Shown here in pieces: positions 12,101 to 23,309 of a DNA stretch of 64,000 nucleotides. The stretch spans positions 1 to 64,000 of the forward strand of contig CALYDD020000419.1 of the NCBI GenBank assembly GCA_944472135.2, in the 5' to 3' direction. Numbering within the stretch: position 1 is the first letter of the stretch; each line of letters starts with the position of its first letter. Position numbers and translations under genes: made by a program. The notes beneath the pieces were generated by a model. That model had not been told where the DNA came from, did not search any database, and saw only the letters and a program-made list of their open reading frames with translations. This DNA comes from Trichobilharzia regenti (taxonomy: Eukaryota; Platyhelminthes; Trematoda; Strigeidida; Schistosomatidae).

Positions 12101-15100
12101 TGGATAAGCTCTGACACTGCAGTAGATGTGCAACTCTGGTTAGCAATAAACGGTGTGTAGATGCAACTGATTAGTTGGCTGGTTGGTTGGTTGGTTGTTG
12201 AGTGGTAAACATTTATAGTTATTCACACTCGACTTAAGTAATGTTTATATTTAGGTAGGTGTTATTTCTAATGTTACTTCTAAGCATTCCTTCATTTTTA
12301 ATATGCCTTTGTGATTTCTTTTTCTTTCTTGTTAAGTTTGAGGTGAAAGTTGGCGCCCTAAGCGATAAAATTGACGAGTCAGAATCACGTAAGCGTCAAT
12401 TGCAGGAGACAGTGGATAGCTTAAATGCGGAGTTGGCAAAACTACGCGCTAATGAACAATTGATCGCCATATCTGGTCAACAAAATGAACAAATAATAGC
12501 TGATCAGTCAGCGTTACGAGCAAAATTAGATGAAGAGTTTAAACGACAATCAGAGTATTATGCTGCTCAGGTGAAATCTCTTCGTGATGAATTAGACGAG
12601 AAACAGAAGAAGTTGGAAGAATATAAAGAGTAAGTTGTCTGTTTCTTGATAGGTGTGTTGTGGAGATGATGATGTGGTCCACTGACTTGAACTAGTCGAA
12701 TTTCAGCCCATAGTCCCTCATCTCTATTTCCACCTGTCTAATTGTGAGTGGTAATTTGAGGCCTTTCTTCACCGAGTCACCGGGTTGGTGTTAGCTCATA
12801 CAACAGCCTATCTGAGTGAAAAGTGTGTTCAAATCAGCAACCAGCATGTATACTGTGAGAGCATGTCAGTTGAAATCTCTTAGCACGGTAGGTTGTCTTA
12901 TTTTCTGTCAGCCAGTGAGCAACTGTATGTGCACGTACAACATATTGAATGTCCACGTGTTGTATCATCGTCGTTATGAACTCGGTAGTTTGATGTTATT
13001 GGGTTTACTTTGCTTCGATAATGACCATGATAATGTTCATATATCCGAGTGAATATTTTTCTTATTGTTTGAAAGTGTACAGAAAGGTTCAGTTGAGTCT
13101 GGTTGGTTTCTCTGAGAAGAGTTAGACACATGAGATGATTACAACCAAATATGCGAATATCTTTGGCGTTTTGTATGCATAATCATTTAGTTAGAGCATT
13201 ATGCACACTATCGCCTGGACAACATCGTTTTTAACTAAAGACAGCACGATTGTGAATGTAGATTGTGTTGGGGAAGCAGGAGAGAGTTTCCAATACTGTC
13301 AACCTACTGCTGCTCAACACATATATCGTAGTAGGTAGTCGAGGAAAGACTAAGGTGTGGTTGTGGGGAGCAATAAAGAATAACTGGTAAGATGGAAGAT
13401 TTAACAAATTGTAAAAGTTGAGGTTCAGTAGTTCCTCCTCATTTCTATTTTTACTCTCATTTTTACATTCACAGTGAAGCTAATACTTTCAAATTCCAAT
13501 CCGAGAAATCACAAGAGGAGGTGAAACAGTTACGTGAAGAATTGGAGACAAAGACCAAACGGCTAGACGTATTTGAGAAGACAGCTGAAAAACGTGAACA
13601 GGCCAAACAAGATCTGCGTGGTCTAGAAGAGACAGTCACCAAAGAATTACAAACTCTACACAATTTACGACGATTATTCATCGAAGATCTGAATAGTCGA
13701 GTTAAAAAGGTTTGTGATGTGTGAGAAATGACAATGTCTGTTTTGTCTTTCTTGAGTGATATTGTGAATGTGTTTTGATACGTTGTAAATGTGGCATGTT
13801 TTGTCTCTCTTCTGCATCACACCAGAGTGGCTGTGTATGGATGGACTCCGTTGGGATGGATGTTTTCTAGGATTGAAGAGGACGAGGATGTGAACAATAG
13901 ATTTTCAGCTATCGTTGAAGTATAATTAGCTGATGCAACTCAACTGGTAGACCCTAATTTGTTCATGAGGAAGGCAGCTTCTTTTGTGAAGCAGCTCGTC
14001 AACTGTGGTAGGTTAATGATACCTCTCTGGCTGTCAGAATGTTTAGTAGGTTATTCCTTAGAATCTAGACGTTGAAAGCACAATTATAGGTGTGCTGTTT
14101 CAGCCACTGTTGATTTCCAAATGGTTGGAGGCGGTAAGCGAGAGAAGCACTTGACGTAGGTTTGGTGCTTGTCGCCATTCATCAGCAAGGCGTATCCGCA
14201 GTCTTGAAGGAACTCATATTCCCTGTGAGATTGTAACCTGATGCCGCAGTGGCTATTCCTGCTACCGACTGACCTCCTTTAGGACTGTGATGGATGGATG
14301 GTTTGGTTGGACAGTCGATAGCAACTAATTGCATATTAGACAAGTTTACTGCAAATATCACACAGTGATTGCAGTGTTATTAACTGGATGACGTTTTGAG
14401 CACAAGTCACTACACTCATAGCCATATCAGTTAAGTCACACACCGTGACTATCAGTGGCAATAATATGTGCTCGAAACATCATTCAATTATTGATCAATA
14501 CTGCATCATCACGGTGTGATATTTGAAATAGACCTATTTATTGTTGAATTACATTCTACCACGGTGTTCAAGTTCTGCACTTACATACACCAGTAACTAG
14601 TGTCACGCGTCCAGTCCTTGGTTTGTTGCAGACTTCTGTCTGTCTCTGTCTGGATTCAACATAGAACTTGGCACCGAAGTGCACCAGTTCGAGTTGCCAC
14701 GTTCCAAATAGCACACAGAGGTAGACAAGAAGATGAGTGATGAGAATCAATAGAGTTTGACAAGTATAAGAGTGAAACAGAATGGGTAATGGTAGAAAGA
14801 AATATGAAAGATTACAGAGACTGAATACATCTGCGCTGGCCATTGACAACGATTTTGAGCCATGTCACCTATTGTCTCCAGCCATTGATTCCTAGAGTCC
14901 CGAGGGCCCCAACCCGGAAGTCTGCATCTCCCTGCCTGACTCAGTCTGTCAAGGATTTCATGTATTGATGAGGCCATGTTTTTGTTTGGCCACCACTTAC
15001 TCTTTTCCAACCTGCACCTATATCAGCTAGTAATGCCCGTCGGGGGAGGCGGTGGTTAGGCATGCGCACCACGTGACCTAGCCATCTCAATCTATGTAAC

Positions 15101-18100
15101 TTTATAGCCTCGTCGATTGATTTTCCCTCTTTGCCCAACACTCTACGCCTAACGTCAACATTACTTACCTTATTAAGCCACCTAACGTGAGAAAGAGATC
15201 GCAGACATCTATGATCGAAAGCAGTCAACCTTTTCATGTCTTCAACGCGTATTGGCCATGTTTCAGAGCCATAGAGAAGGATGGAGCGAACTGATGAGCA
15301 GTACACACGTCCCTTGGTTGATAACCGGATGTCACGCCTACGCCAGAGATGGTGTAAGTCAGCGAAAGCAGCTCGAGCTTTTCGGATCCGTGCTGAGATT
15401 TCATCGCCAATCAGTCCGTTGGTGCTAATACAACTTCCCAAGTAGGTGAAGTGGTCAACATGTTCTATCACTTCACTCCCTATCACTAAGCTAGGAGTTG
15501 ACGTGGTCCAGTCCTGTAGCAGCATCTTACATTTTGTAGGGGCGAATCGCATGCCAAACATACGAAGATTGCTGCTCAAGGTGTTCAGAAGACTCTGCAT
15601 TTTGTCAGCATCCTCCCCTAACAGAACTATGTCATCTGCATATTCTAGGTCCATAAGACTATTCCCTGGTAACAAGTCGATTCCTAAGTCATTACGTTCA
15701 GTTAAGGATACTTCCATCAGCATATCTATGATGAAGTTAAACAGAAATGGGGAAAGTGGACATCCCTGTCGGACACCACTGGTTGTTACCAATTCAGATG
15801 ACAATTCCCCATAAGCCCTTACACGACTACGTGAGTTTGAATAGAGTGCCTTGATTAGTGCAATGTACTTTCTTGGCACTCCCTTCACAGTCAGACATTG
15901 CCATAGTACCTTTCGATCCACGGAGTCGAAGGCCGCCTTCAAGTCAAGAAATATGGCAATTGTTGGACGCCGAAAAGTGTGCCTATGTTCTAGAATCTGT
16001 CGAAGAGTGAAGATATGATCTATGCACCCTCTACCTGGTCTAAAGCCTGCTTGATTTTCCCTCGTCTGTTCCTCCCGAGTTCTGCTTAGTCTATGCATGA
16101 TTACTGAGCCTAGGATTTTAGAGACTATGTTCGTTAGGCTGATCCCCCTATGATTATCACACGAGGACTTGTTTCCCTTCTTGAATATCGGTATAATAAG
16201 TGACTTACCCCAGTCTGATGGCACTGTCTCTGATTCCCAGACTTTGCCTAGTACCTCAGTTAATCTACAAACTAGTATGTCACCCCCATATTTAAACACC
16301 TCCGGAATAATTCCGTCGGGTCCTGCCGCTTTGCCTCGTTTCAAATTACTGATAGCTTTTGTGACCTCACTTACAGACGGCGGACCAGTGTCTATATCCC
16401 ATTCGGGTGTGTGGTGGATGTCGGGGAGGTTCAGTGTGGCTGTAGGCAAGTTAAATTGTCCCTCAAAGTGTTCTTTCCAGCGTTCAAGGCGTCTATCCTG
16501 AGAGCTAATTAAGCAACCGTTTTTCTCAGAAATAGTCTCACTTATGATTTGCCTTCTCCCGCCCGTTTCCCTGATGAGTCTAAAGAGTTGCCTAGTGTTG
16601 CCTATCGCCGATGCTTTTTCCATCTCTTTTGCCTTTGTCAGCCACCACGGTTCACGGTCCTTGCGGAGACTTTTAGTAAGTTTCCTTTTGTGCAGCTTTC
16701 GCTCCTCATTGAATTCGGAGCTCGCCGGAATAAGTCTTCTAGCATCTATCAGTTCGGATGAGGCAGTCGAAATCCAGTGGTTTTTACTCGAAATCCTGGT
16801 GGTTTTTTGGCTTCCATCGTTTTTAGTGGACACAGAGTGAAGAGGGAGTGAGGAGCCATCAAGTAGGGGAGTTGCATCAGTGGAGGAAGGCAAGGTAATA
16901 GAGATGAAGATGAAGACAAAGATGAGTGAGGATTAGAGAGGTTTTGTGTGCATTTCGGATTGTGAGGGCGTTTGTTACTTCCCGGCTGCCCACACCGTGG
17001 AAGTTGGTTGCGTGACCGCAGAGCCCAGGGGACAACTGCTTGAGGCCGGTCACACGCAGCCTGTTTTTGTTTGGTGTGTCTCAGTAGCATACTTATCACT
17101 CCTGCCCTGTGACACGGCAGCAGGAAGCGCGGTCGTTGTTAATCCGGGCCACGGCCGATCCGGCATGAAATTTTGTGAATTTGTTTGAATCATGGTATTG
17201 GATGGGGTAGCTGCTTTTTGTTTAACCGCTATCCAAACAACTTGCAGACTTCAGTTGCAGTCTTGTGTCCAATCAAAGCACTGTTGGTTTCGTTTTTATT
17301 AAGAAATGTAATCTGTCCTCAAAAGACCTACCAGAATGTAACTAATGTGAGGGCTGTTTATAATGTTTAGTGGATGTAGGCAAATAATCGTCAAACAACT
17401 GTGGAAGGATTTGTGTCTCATGTCATGGTGTAGCTAATTGTCGGTTTAAGCGGGTTCTACTTTGAGCTGTGGACTCTGGGTCGTAATCCCCTCCACCTAA
17501 TTGATTCTGCTAATGAATGTGGCTGATGTCCTGTTACATTGAGAAACTCATCCTGGGTAAGTGGATTCTCACAAATGTGTTCTTTTACGTTCTCAGTGGA
17601 GCAAGGGGACTCCAAGCTAGAGGGTTGGTGTTTCGGTAGCAGTGGTGTTTACTTTTACGGGATGGGGTTGCTAACCTCATGCCCAACCCAACCTTCCCTC
17701 TTCACCAGTCCTATTATTGGCTCAGTGAAGTAAAGCAGCGCGTTTGTGACCGGGAATCGAACCCCGGACCACATGAGGCTTGGTCGGTGGGCATTCTACC
17801 TCACTCTATCCCATTATTGATTGTGTGATGACCGCTCATGTGTGTATAGTTTTATAAGATTTTAACATTGTGGATTCAAGTGTAAAATTCCATGTTAGTT
17901 ATTTTAAATGTCCCGATTTCTCTTTTAGTCTGCAAATGGTGTGAATGAACTTACAGTGACTGAAAAGGACGCAGGTAACCAGGAAGGCGGCAATATGGCC
18001 AGTCAACAACAAATCTCCGAAAGTCTATTCATGGAGGGTGATGACGATGAACCAGGTGAAGCTGGCTCACTGGCTCAAAGGCAAAAATTTGCCCTCCTTG

Positions 18101-20924
18101 AAAAAGATCATGATAAATTAACTAAAGTGCGTAGACAGCTTTTGCATGACAACGCGGAGCTACGTTGTGAACTTTCTAAAGTGGAAAAACGTCTTGAGGT
18201 TAGTTGGTTGGTTGGTTAGTAATTATCATCACCTTTTCTCTCTCTCTCTATCTTGTCCTTTAAATGAAATACAGACTGTTCATTGTAGATTTCATCCACT
18301 AACCGACATAAGTATTGACATTTCGCTATGCAACTAGGGCCTTGAAAATAACGAGGCGAGATCGCTTGTGATTATTCAACCATTGGGATGAGATTCAATC
18401 ATCACGTATGAATTCTAACTGCTGGGAAATAGTGATGTCGATGATCATCGTGGAGACGGCTAGTTTGACATTAGCCGCCAATTTATAGCTGTGATGAGTT
18501 AGACATGGTCATTGGATGTGGAAGACATGAAAAGGCCGGTTAGTTGTCTTTGATCATAGATGTCGGTGTTCCACTGTTAGCTGGAATAACACATGGCAAG
18601 TATTGTTATGGTTGGAAGTCAAATTCTAGTTGGGGAGGTAAAATTAGTCCACGAGGTTGTGAAGTTAAATCGATTGAGATGATTAGTACATGTGTTACGA
18701 ATGTGTAGCCACCAATCGCCTTCCTTGACGGGTTGGGTGGGTAGTGTTAGCTGCTGGCATGTAATGGATCAAGTTGGAAAAGAGGCAGTGATGGTCAAAC
18801 GAGAAAACCTGTCTTCGCCAGTCAATGAAATCCACAACAGTTAGTTTGAACTAGCCAACTAGTCAGTCAGGTAGCGATGTGTCGACTGGTGTCTGGTTGA
18901 TGTCCTCGGGATGGTAGGAAGCAGTGATGGCTGGAGACAATTGGTGGTATGGCTCAAAATCTTCTTCGCTCAGTGATGGCTAGCGCAGATGCACTCACTC
19001 TTTGTGATTTGTCATATCGAAGAAAACTGGATTGTTCCTTCCATATTACTATTCACTTTACTAGATCAGACTACTGTTTACCATCCGTCTTCTGATGAGT
19101 CTCTCTTTACTTTCTTATCTTGGTTTGTGTGCTAGAAGGATGGAGAGTGACAGCAAAGTTTTATGTTGAGACCAGTCAGTCAGTGGTTGATCATCCGCGA
19201 AGCACACAGACATGTTATCAAGACTTTGTTTATGCAGCTGTACCTCCATCTGACAAGTGATAGCCATCGTGATATCAGATGTGTGTGGCATAGAGATGAG
19301 GAAAATGAAAAAGGTACTTCTCACCGAGTTAGTCAGTCAGTTAGTTAGTTATGGCCTGACACATAATTGATGTGTTATGAATGAATATTGTGTATATGGA
19401 ATGGAGGAAAGTGAACTGAGTTTTCAACGTAGATCATCACTGTACAAAATACAACAGTTCCAACTGGTTACACTTCATAGATAGATGTACACATAAATAA
19501 ACTGAAATGTCTGAGAGGAGGAATGACTACATCGCGAGAATAATGGATCCTTGATAGATTACAAAAATGTGAGTGGATGTGCATCATTGAAAGTAATTTT
19601 GAGCCATCTAATGAAGAATTTGCAGTTCCATCGGGATAGTGAGTCTTAGTCTGCCTCATAATTGTTCACCAGAAGGCTGATGGGTGAAAGGATTTGAATC
19701 CAACCAGTCACCTGGCCCTGAGCGTAATTCAACCTGAGCATCTGGGTGGCTAGCAGCATCGTTGGAAGTCTGTATTTTTTGTCTATCTACATACCCTAAT
19801 ACTTTTGGAGTTGACGACGTTATTAAGTGTTAGAGAGGTAGACTGGCTTTCTTCAGTAATTCTTAGTGTGTGTGCTTTGCTGCTGGCTGGTCTTGACTGA
19901 CACCATAGTTTGCGTTTTCACTCGAGAAATAACGTAGTCATCTTGAAGAGTTATTTTGTAGAGATCCGATTTGTTTTAAGTTTGACACCAGTGAAAGAAT
20001 TATTGGAAAACCAGGGTGATGTACTGGACAGTATGGGACTGTTCAGCAGTACGCATCCATTGGTGTTCCAACTTTCAGGATCATTGATTTTTGGTCACTT
20101 GTAGTAACTGAACAAATCCTGGCTACGGATGACATTGGCTGGTGACAGTCGCGTTAAAATTACGATTTGGAAGAGGTTAGAATTCATATGGCAGTGGATT
20201 GGATTCCGGTGTCGGAATGGTGTGAGAGCTTGACTTACAACTTTCAGGTGCAGGGTGCGTACTGCTGAGTAGTAATTCGAGTCTAGAGTATAACAACCCC
20301 CAGTTGTCACTCCCGGATTCTCCAATGTTTCTCTGAGCTTGTGATAAAAACTGCAATGTAGCCATCATTAAATTTAAAAGGAAGTGAGTGTTTGAAGTCT
20401 CATGTGAATAATAATAATAATAATGTGTTTAGAAATTAGTGGATAGGTGAAATTGATCTGCGGGAAATTGAATCTCCTGATCTCACGATTGTTCATAAAT
20501 GAAGGGTTGAGGAGTTCTCTGGACACAGAGAGAGGACGATTTGACAATTTTGGGGACAATTTTTCACCGACAAGTATTCTGATAACACAGATGAGAAATG
20601 TGTTTAAATGTCAATGGTTATATCTCCACCTATTTTGTTATGTTTTCTTTCTCTCTTTCTTTCTCATAGTGTACTCTGGAGCGTGTACACAGCTTAGAGT
20701 TATCATTGAAAGAGGCTAAGGAAGGGGCTATGCGTGATCGTAAACGCTATCAAGTTGAAATTGAACGTATCAGAGGGGTTGTCCGTCAACAGAATATCAC
20801 TGGACGTCGTGGTCAATCACAAATCGCTAAACCTATACGTGCTGGACATCCACCAGTGTCCACTGCTGGCGGTGGTGGTGATGGGACAGTAGTGACACGA
20901 TCACATATTCCAGGGTCATCATAA
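3153..20924 (+). CDS. KIF5: Kinesin-1 heavy chain (16 exons)
   Basis: Plus-end-directed microtubule motor; as a dimer with light chains it carries cytoplasmic cargo. Exons: 3153-3272, 3317-3478, 3514-3618, 3653-3701, 3737-3792, 3828-3915, 4056-4285, 4588-4882, 5492-5656, 7316-7488, 8505-8792, 10471-10662, 12337-12629, 13475-13709, 17929-18198, 20670-20924. All introns are GT-AG and the reading frame closes exactly, giving 991 residues (family norm about 960-1030). Start: ATG at 3153 gives the standard [14 protein letters not shown] terminus. Seen: P-loop GQTSSGKT (83-90), switch [10 protein letters not shown] (196-204), switch II DLAGSE (229-234), [11 protein letters not shown] (272-282), a neck linker near 325-340, a Q/E/K-rich coiled-coil stalk (about 400-905), [13 protein letters not shown] in exon 15, and QIAKPIR (958-964), the autoinhibitory IAK tail motif. 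The first five introns are 34-44 bp, the later ones 140 bp to 4.2 kb and loaded with retroelements. Identity is very secure; exact exon edges are read by eye. Confidence 0.95.
6095..6170 (+). repeat. R1 retroelement relic in intron 9
   Basis: GATCACAGGGGGATCAG and TTGATATTGTATCTA match the RT segment coding [15 protein letters not shown] in the R1 copies at 14637-17241 and 42507-43765. It is short and decayed. The rest of intron 9 (5657-7315) shows nothing I can name. Confidence 0.45.
8484..8501 (+). repeat. (GT)n microsatellite at the exon 11 acceptor
   Basis: About nine GT units end 3 bases before the acceptor CAAG of kinesin exon 11 (exon from 8505), replacing most of the expected pyrimidine tract. 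Confidence 0.85.
8793..10470. other. Kinesin intron 11, no element recognised
   Basis: About 1.7 kb without a clear gene or intact repeat. A short stretch with a tRNA box-B-like TTCGAGTCC near 9940 may be an old SINE head. GTTA tetranucleotide repeats lie near 9675. Confidence 0.4.
10866..11619 (+). mobile_element. R1 (RTE-like) non-LTR element, 5'-truncated, in intron 12
   Basis: Only the 3' end is present: the last part of the ORF ([37 protein letters not shown]), the 3' UTR and a terminal (GACA)n tail at 11602-11619. It is flanked by a 12-bp target-site duplication, ATTATCATGACT at 10854-10865 and ATTATCAAGACT at 11620-11631 (one mismatch). Truncation plus TSD is the hallmark of target-primed reverse transcription. 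It is sense relative to kinesin. Close relatives lie at 53166-53769 and 42507-43765. Confidence 0.9.
14090..14290 (-). repeat. S3 SINE with hammerhead-like core
   Basis: On the minus strand the order is a decayed tRNA-like head, TGAGTTCCTTCAAG, GATACGCCTTG, then CTGATGA at 14179-14185 and CAAA (consensus GAAA) at 14161-14164, followed by CCTACGTC. The same order occurs in S3 copies at 43990-44340 and 63280-63500. The core is one base off consensus, so self-cleavage is unlikely for this copy. Confidence 0.6.
14637..17241 (-). mobile_element. R1 (RTE-like) element, both ends present, no endonuclease domain
   Basis: A 2605-bp element sits antisense in kinesin intron 14. It is bounded by a perfect 11-bp target-site duplication TTGCAGACTTC (14626-14636 and 17242-17252). 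Its 3' end, at the low coordinate, is the GACAGA-type tail shared with other R1 copies. The 5' region (16900-17241) is G+C-rich and holds an open frame with [20 protein letters not shown], but I find no endonuclease motif such as a TWNVRTL-like start or an SDH-like end before the RT frame. Full-length RTE-type elements normally encode an AP-type endonuclease in front of the RT, so about 1 kb seems to be missing internally. Confidence 0.85.
14941..16893 (-). CDS. Reverse transcriptase of R1 element (650 aa, intact frame)
   Basis: RNA-dependent DNA polymerase that would copy the element at a nicked target. Residues 45-100 are a linker typical of the region between endonuclease and RT ([20 protein letters not shown]). 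RT palm motifs: [13 protein letters not shown] (315-327, motif A), [11 protein letters not shown] (372-382, motif B), [10 protein letters not shown] (416-425, catalytic YADD). The C-terminal part has [14 protein letters not shown] and a basic tail. There is no stop or frameshift over 650 codons. The true start is uncertain because the frame has no endonuclease upstream. The frame is intact, but the element probably cannot nick DNA itself and would need another copy's endonuclease. Confidence 0.9.
   Translation of the reverse strand: MPSSTDATPLLDGSSLPLHSVSTKNDGSQKTTRISSKNHWISTASSELIDARRLIPASSEFNEERKLHKRKLTKSLRKDREPWWLTKAKEMEKASAIGNTRQLFRLIRETGGRRQIISETISEKNGCLISSQDRRLERWKEHFEGQFNLPTATLNLPDIHHTPEWDIDTGPPSVSEVTKAISNLKRGKAAGPDGIIPEVFKYGGDILVCRLTEVLGKVWESETVPSDWGKSLIIPIFKKGNKSSCDNHRGISLTNIVSKILGSVIMHRLSRTREEQTRENQAGFRPGRGCIDHIFTLRQILEHRHTFRRPTIAIFLDLKAAFDSVDRKVLWQCLTVKGVPRKYIALIKALYSNSRSRVRAYGELSSELVTTSGVRQGCPLSPFLFNFIIDMLMEVSLTERNDLGIDLLPGNSLMDLEYADDIVLLGEDADKMQSLLNTLSSNLRMFGMRFAPTKCKMLLQDWTTSTPSLVIGSEVIEHVDHFTYLGSCISTNGLIGDEISARIRKARAAFADLHHLWRRRDIRLSTKGRVYCSSVRSILLYGSETWPIRVEDMKRLTAFDHRCLRSLSHVRWLNKVSNVDVRRRVLGKEGKSIDEAIKLHRLRWLGHVVRMPNHRLPRRALLADIGAGWKRVSGGQTKTWPHQYMKSLTD
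17590..17815 (-). repeat. S4 SINE with tRNA-like head
   Basis: On the minus strand the head reads GTGAGGTAGAATGCCCACC, then a box B GGGGTTCGATTCCCGG near 17755-17770, then a body with ACTGCTACCGAAACACC and GTCCCCTTGCTCCACTG. Box A and box B spacing fits a tRNA-derived pol III promoter. Related pieces: 2130-2300, 21825-21910, 55020-55220, 60970-61060. Confidence 0.7.
18515..19185 (+). repeat. Old R1 element relic in intron 15
   Basis: It is colinear with the 3' end of the R1 copy at 10866-11619 (GAAGACATGAAAAGGC, TCGATTGAGATG, AAATCCACAACAGTTAG, ATGGCTCAAAATC) but has many substitutions and indels and no open frame. It is far more decayed than the other R1 copies, so the family has been active over a long period. 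Confidence 0.75.
19186..20089. other. Kinesin intron 15, middle part
   Basis: No gene or intact repeat seen. A short GTCA/GTTA tetranucleotide run lies near 19330. Confidence 0.4.
20090..20370 (+). repeat. S2 SINE relic in intron 15
   Basis: GTTAGAATTCATA, GACTTACAACTTTCAGGTG, GGTGCGTACTG and TTCTCCAATG follow the order seen in the S2 copy at 47500-47735. The tRNA box B is degraded. Confidence 0.55.
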
Positions 20925-21348
20925 TCTCTCATATACCCGTAGTGATGATTATTTTTCTATATATGTACATATGCTTTCTTCAGAGTTTCATCTAAGTAGA
21001 CTGTTGGTGAAGAGCCCCTTATGCTGCGTATGGACGCGCGTGCATTTGTGTGTGTGTATGAATAGGTATTAACAAAGATATCAAGCCCTTAGCAGAAAGT
21101 TATGCGAGTACTATTCCACAGACCTGTGTCTTTGTGTGATGTTATGTGCTATTTGATTTTTCTCTATCTTTATAATATATATTTTATCTCACATGGTGTT
21201 TTTCATCATCACATCTGTGGTTGGGATAAGGTGGTATGGGTGAGTGGGTGGGGTGGGAGAGGGAGGTGAGGAACACACAGTTTGTAAATATCATTACTGT
21301 TGTTATCACAGGAACGCCTGACTTTTTCATCACATATGTTATTGATAT
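20925..21348 (+). other. Kinesin 3' UTR and downstream flank
   Basis: A+T-rich sequence follows the stop codon. No canonical AATAAA is seen before the SINE at 21360; TATAAT-rich sequence near 21170 is the nearest candidate for 3'-end formation. Confidence 0.35.
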
Positions 21349-21359
21349 AATTGCTATTA

Positions 21360-21655
21360 TTAGTATTCAATTGGTGGATGGTGAACAGTAGTGGAATCCA
21401 GGATAACGCGCATTTGGGACGTCCTATTTGGGACTCGTCAACTAGCTGGATTTCCCAGTCAGTGATGATGTTTCTAACACTGAAGCTCGAAACCAGTGTT
21501 CATAGTTTCAAACGCCAAAGTGTTATCCAATAGACTACTTGGGCCAACGACGCTCAGACATCGTAGAAGCATCTGCACAAGAAGCCGACAGACATGTCGT
21601 CCTGAGATCGAGCACTTCGGTCCAATCAATCGACGGGAAAATCTAAAATTCAGTT
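21360..21655. repeat. SMalpha SINE, 5' body inverted and joined to 3' tail
   Basis: The minus-strand part (about 21360-21550) holds the tRNA-like head and a decayed hammerhead (TTGACGA in place of CTGACGA; the GAAA side disrupted by an inserted GTCCC). It is followed directly by a plus-strand 3' tail (about 21556-21650: GCATCTGCACAAGAAGCCG, CGACGGGAAAATCTAAAATT). Compare the intact copy at 59470-59800. An inverted 5' segment followed by a sense 3' segment is the layout expected from twin priming. Confidence 0.7.
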
Positions 21656-21824
21656 AATATTATTATTATTATGACTAATTGCACAGTTTTATCATCCTGC
21701 TGACTATCACATACGACAGCGATTGGCTTATATTTTAATATTTATCTGAAAAGTTATGTAGGTATGTCGAAGAGTTAAGCCTGATGAGATCTTTCTATTA
21801 TTATTTTTATTTTATTCCTTTTCA

Positions 21825-21910
21825 GTAGCAAACTCACCCCACTGCTACTGAAACTTCTAAGCTCTCTAGCTTGAAGCCATCTGTTCCACACGGAAAGTAA
21901 GGGAATAAAA
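21825..21910 (+). repeat. S4 SINE fragment
   Basis: CCACTGCTACTGAAACTTC and TAGCTTGAAGCC match the S4 body in sense orientation. Only the 3' part is present. Confidence 0.55.
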
Positions 21911-21928
21911 TACAGTTCGCCTGTCCTT

Positions 21929-22381
21929 TTGGTGAAGATTTTGTGTTATTTTCAGACATCTGAATATCCTCACCGAAGTGAAACAGTGTGCAATGTCAAC
22001 CGTAATAGAAACCCTTTATCGGCTACAAAAAGCCAAGGTATTCTTCGTTTCCGACTTAGATCGGGCCACTGTCAGGTCACAATAACAGAAAGCGATCGAG
22101 GCAAAATGGCTTTCACGGTTGGACAGGAACAATACCAGTTTAAACGAATATCATTTGGATTGGTAGGCAACCCTTTTGCATTCGGATGAGTGATGATCTT
22201 ACTACTAGAGTGTCTGAAGAATGTAGAATTATGTGGAGACGAGTTGGTTGTGTATAGTGAGACAGAATGCGATCATATGGACCATCTGGGAGACATTTTG
22301 AAGAGAACTGATGAAAGTGGACTGCGCATTATAAAGAAAAAGCGCCAAATACCGAAAGGAAGTCTTATCCTAATGGATTAG
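21929..22381 (+). pseudogene. Degenerate Ty3/gypsy reverse transcriptase fragment
   Basis: Across two frames the sequence reads as a gypsy-type RT core: LQKAKVFFVSDLD (palm motif A region), ITESDRGKMAFTVGQEQYQF, FGLVGNPFAFG, and VYSETECDHMDHLGDIL. The catalytic xxDD segment expected before VYSE is replaced by ELCGDELV, and several in-frame stops occur. No LTRs flank it. Its motifs differ from those of the CsRn1-like elements at 28-39 kb, so it comes from another gypsy lineage. Dead relic. Confidence 0.75.
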
Positions 22382-22738
22382 ACTGTGGGTGTGGGGCTTT
22401 ATCCTTAGGTGAGTTTGCCTGTCACACTTAGAAAAAGACTAAATTCTCTTACCTAGGTCTTAAGCAGTGCTCTGCTTATCCTGCAAGTACCGAGGGACGA
22501 GTGAAAAGCAGAAATAATAAGGATTCGCAACGTGCCTGTAACCACTGGCATGTTTATAACGAATGTGATAGAATTCGATAATACAAAAAGGTTTACAACT
22601 TATTTGTACCCAAAGGAGTAGCGAGCTCGAAGAGTGTGCTCATATAGGAGCGCAGCGAGAGAGCAAGCATGTTGGCACCAAAACGTACAGGAAGCGAAGT
22701 GCAGTGAAGTGTAGCAGCGGCAAATTTGGGTGAGTGAG
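22382..22738. other. No feature recognised
   Basis: Unassigned sequence between the gypsy relic and the direct repeats. Confidence 0.4.
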
Positions 22739-23021
22739 TTATAGTAATAATGTATATTTTCATATAAATTTACATGAAAATGCATGTCATCGGTAGTAGG
22801 AGCATCTACATCTACTTCGTGGGTGTGGTCAGTAGATTTACTAGGAGTGTTCTCACGAACTTCGAGACCAATTACAGTGTTACTGCTATTTTTGGGTTTC
22901 CCTTCGCCTTCTTGTGTCGTTTGTTCATCTACTACAGTGCCAGTGTCACTTTGTGCTAGAGTGTTATAATAATAATTTTTATTTTCATATAAACATAAAT
23001 TTACATGAAAATGCATGCCAT
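22739..23021. repeat. Direct repeat pair, about 55 bp
   Basis: A segment of about 55 bp containing TTTACATGAAAATGCATG occurs at 22739-22791 and again at 22963-23021 in direct orientation, separated by about 170 bp. Confidence 0.8.
22774..22955 (-). CDS. Candidate exon between direct repeats, unrecognised
   Basis: On the minus strand an acceptor-like CACTCTAG precedes about 60 open codons, acidic and Thr-rich (SDTGTVVDEQTTQEGEGK, DHTHEVDVDAPTTDD), ending at a possible donor CAT|GTAAAT that lies inside the repeated 55-bp segment. The same frame stays open for 138 codons (22600-23016). No family is recognised. A biased composition with clean splice-like borders is suggestive, no more. Confidence 0.25.
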
Positions 23022-23309
23022 TTTTACAGGCACGATCAAGTATGATATAATCTCAAATCATAGATTGTCTACAAGTTAATAATGTTTCAACAGCTAAATA
23101 TTTGGATATGTATATATATATATACTCATTGTCTGAACCAGGCCGTATAGTTATTGAATTGTACAGTTGTCCTCCAGGTTGTGCGGGAAACAAAAGTTCA
23201 GAGGTTCAGTGTACACTACAAGAGAGCGGGAAATGGATACTAATAAGTGTGTAAAATTTGGGCACTGTAGTGGCAGGTAATTTCATATCAGTTTGCTTAT
23301 TAAATTGTG

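Larger units (their letters stand above)
13710..17928. other. Kinesin intron 14, repeat-loaded
   Basis: This 4.2-kb intron holds, in order, an S3 SINE (about 14090-14290), the R1 element (14637-17241) and an S4 SINE (17590-17815). The remaining parts (13710-14090, 14290-14625, 17253-17590) carry no further recognisable feature, except a GATGACGTTT-containing segment near 14390 that resembles the tail of the PLE at 23310-24475. Confidence 0.7.

Noticed and set aside
15446..16840. Plus-strand open frames of 98-122 codons
   Set aside because: Antisense shadows of the R1 reverse transcriptase on the minus strand.
17755..17815. tRNA gene
   Set aside because: Box A and box B are present, but the cloverleaf arms do not pair well and the segment is the head of the S4 SINE.
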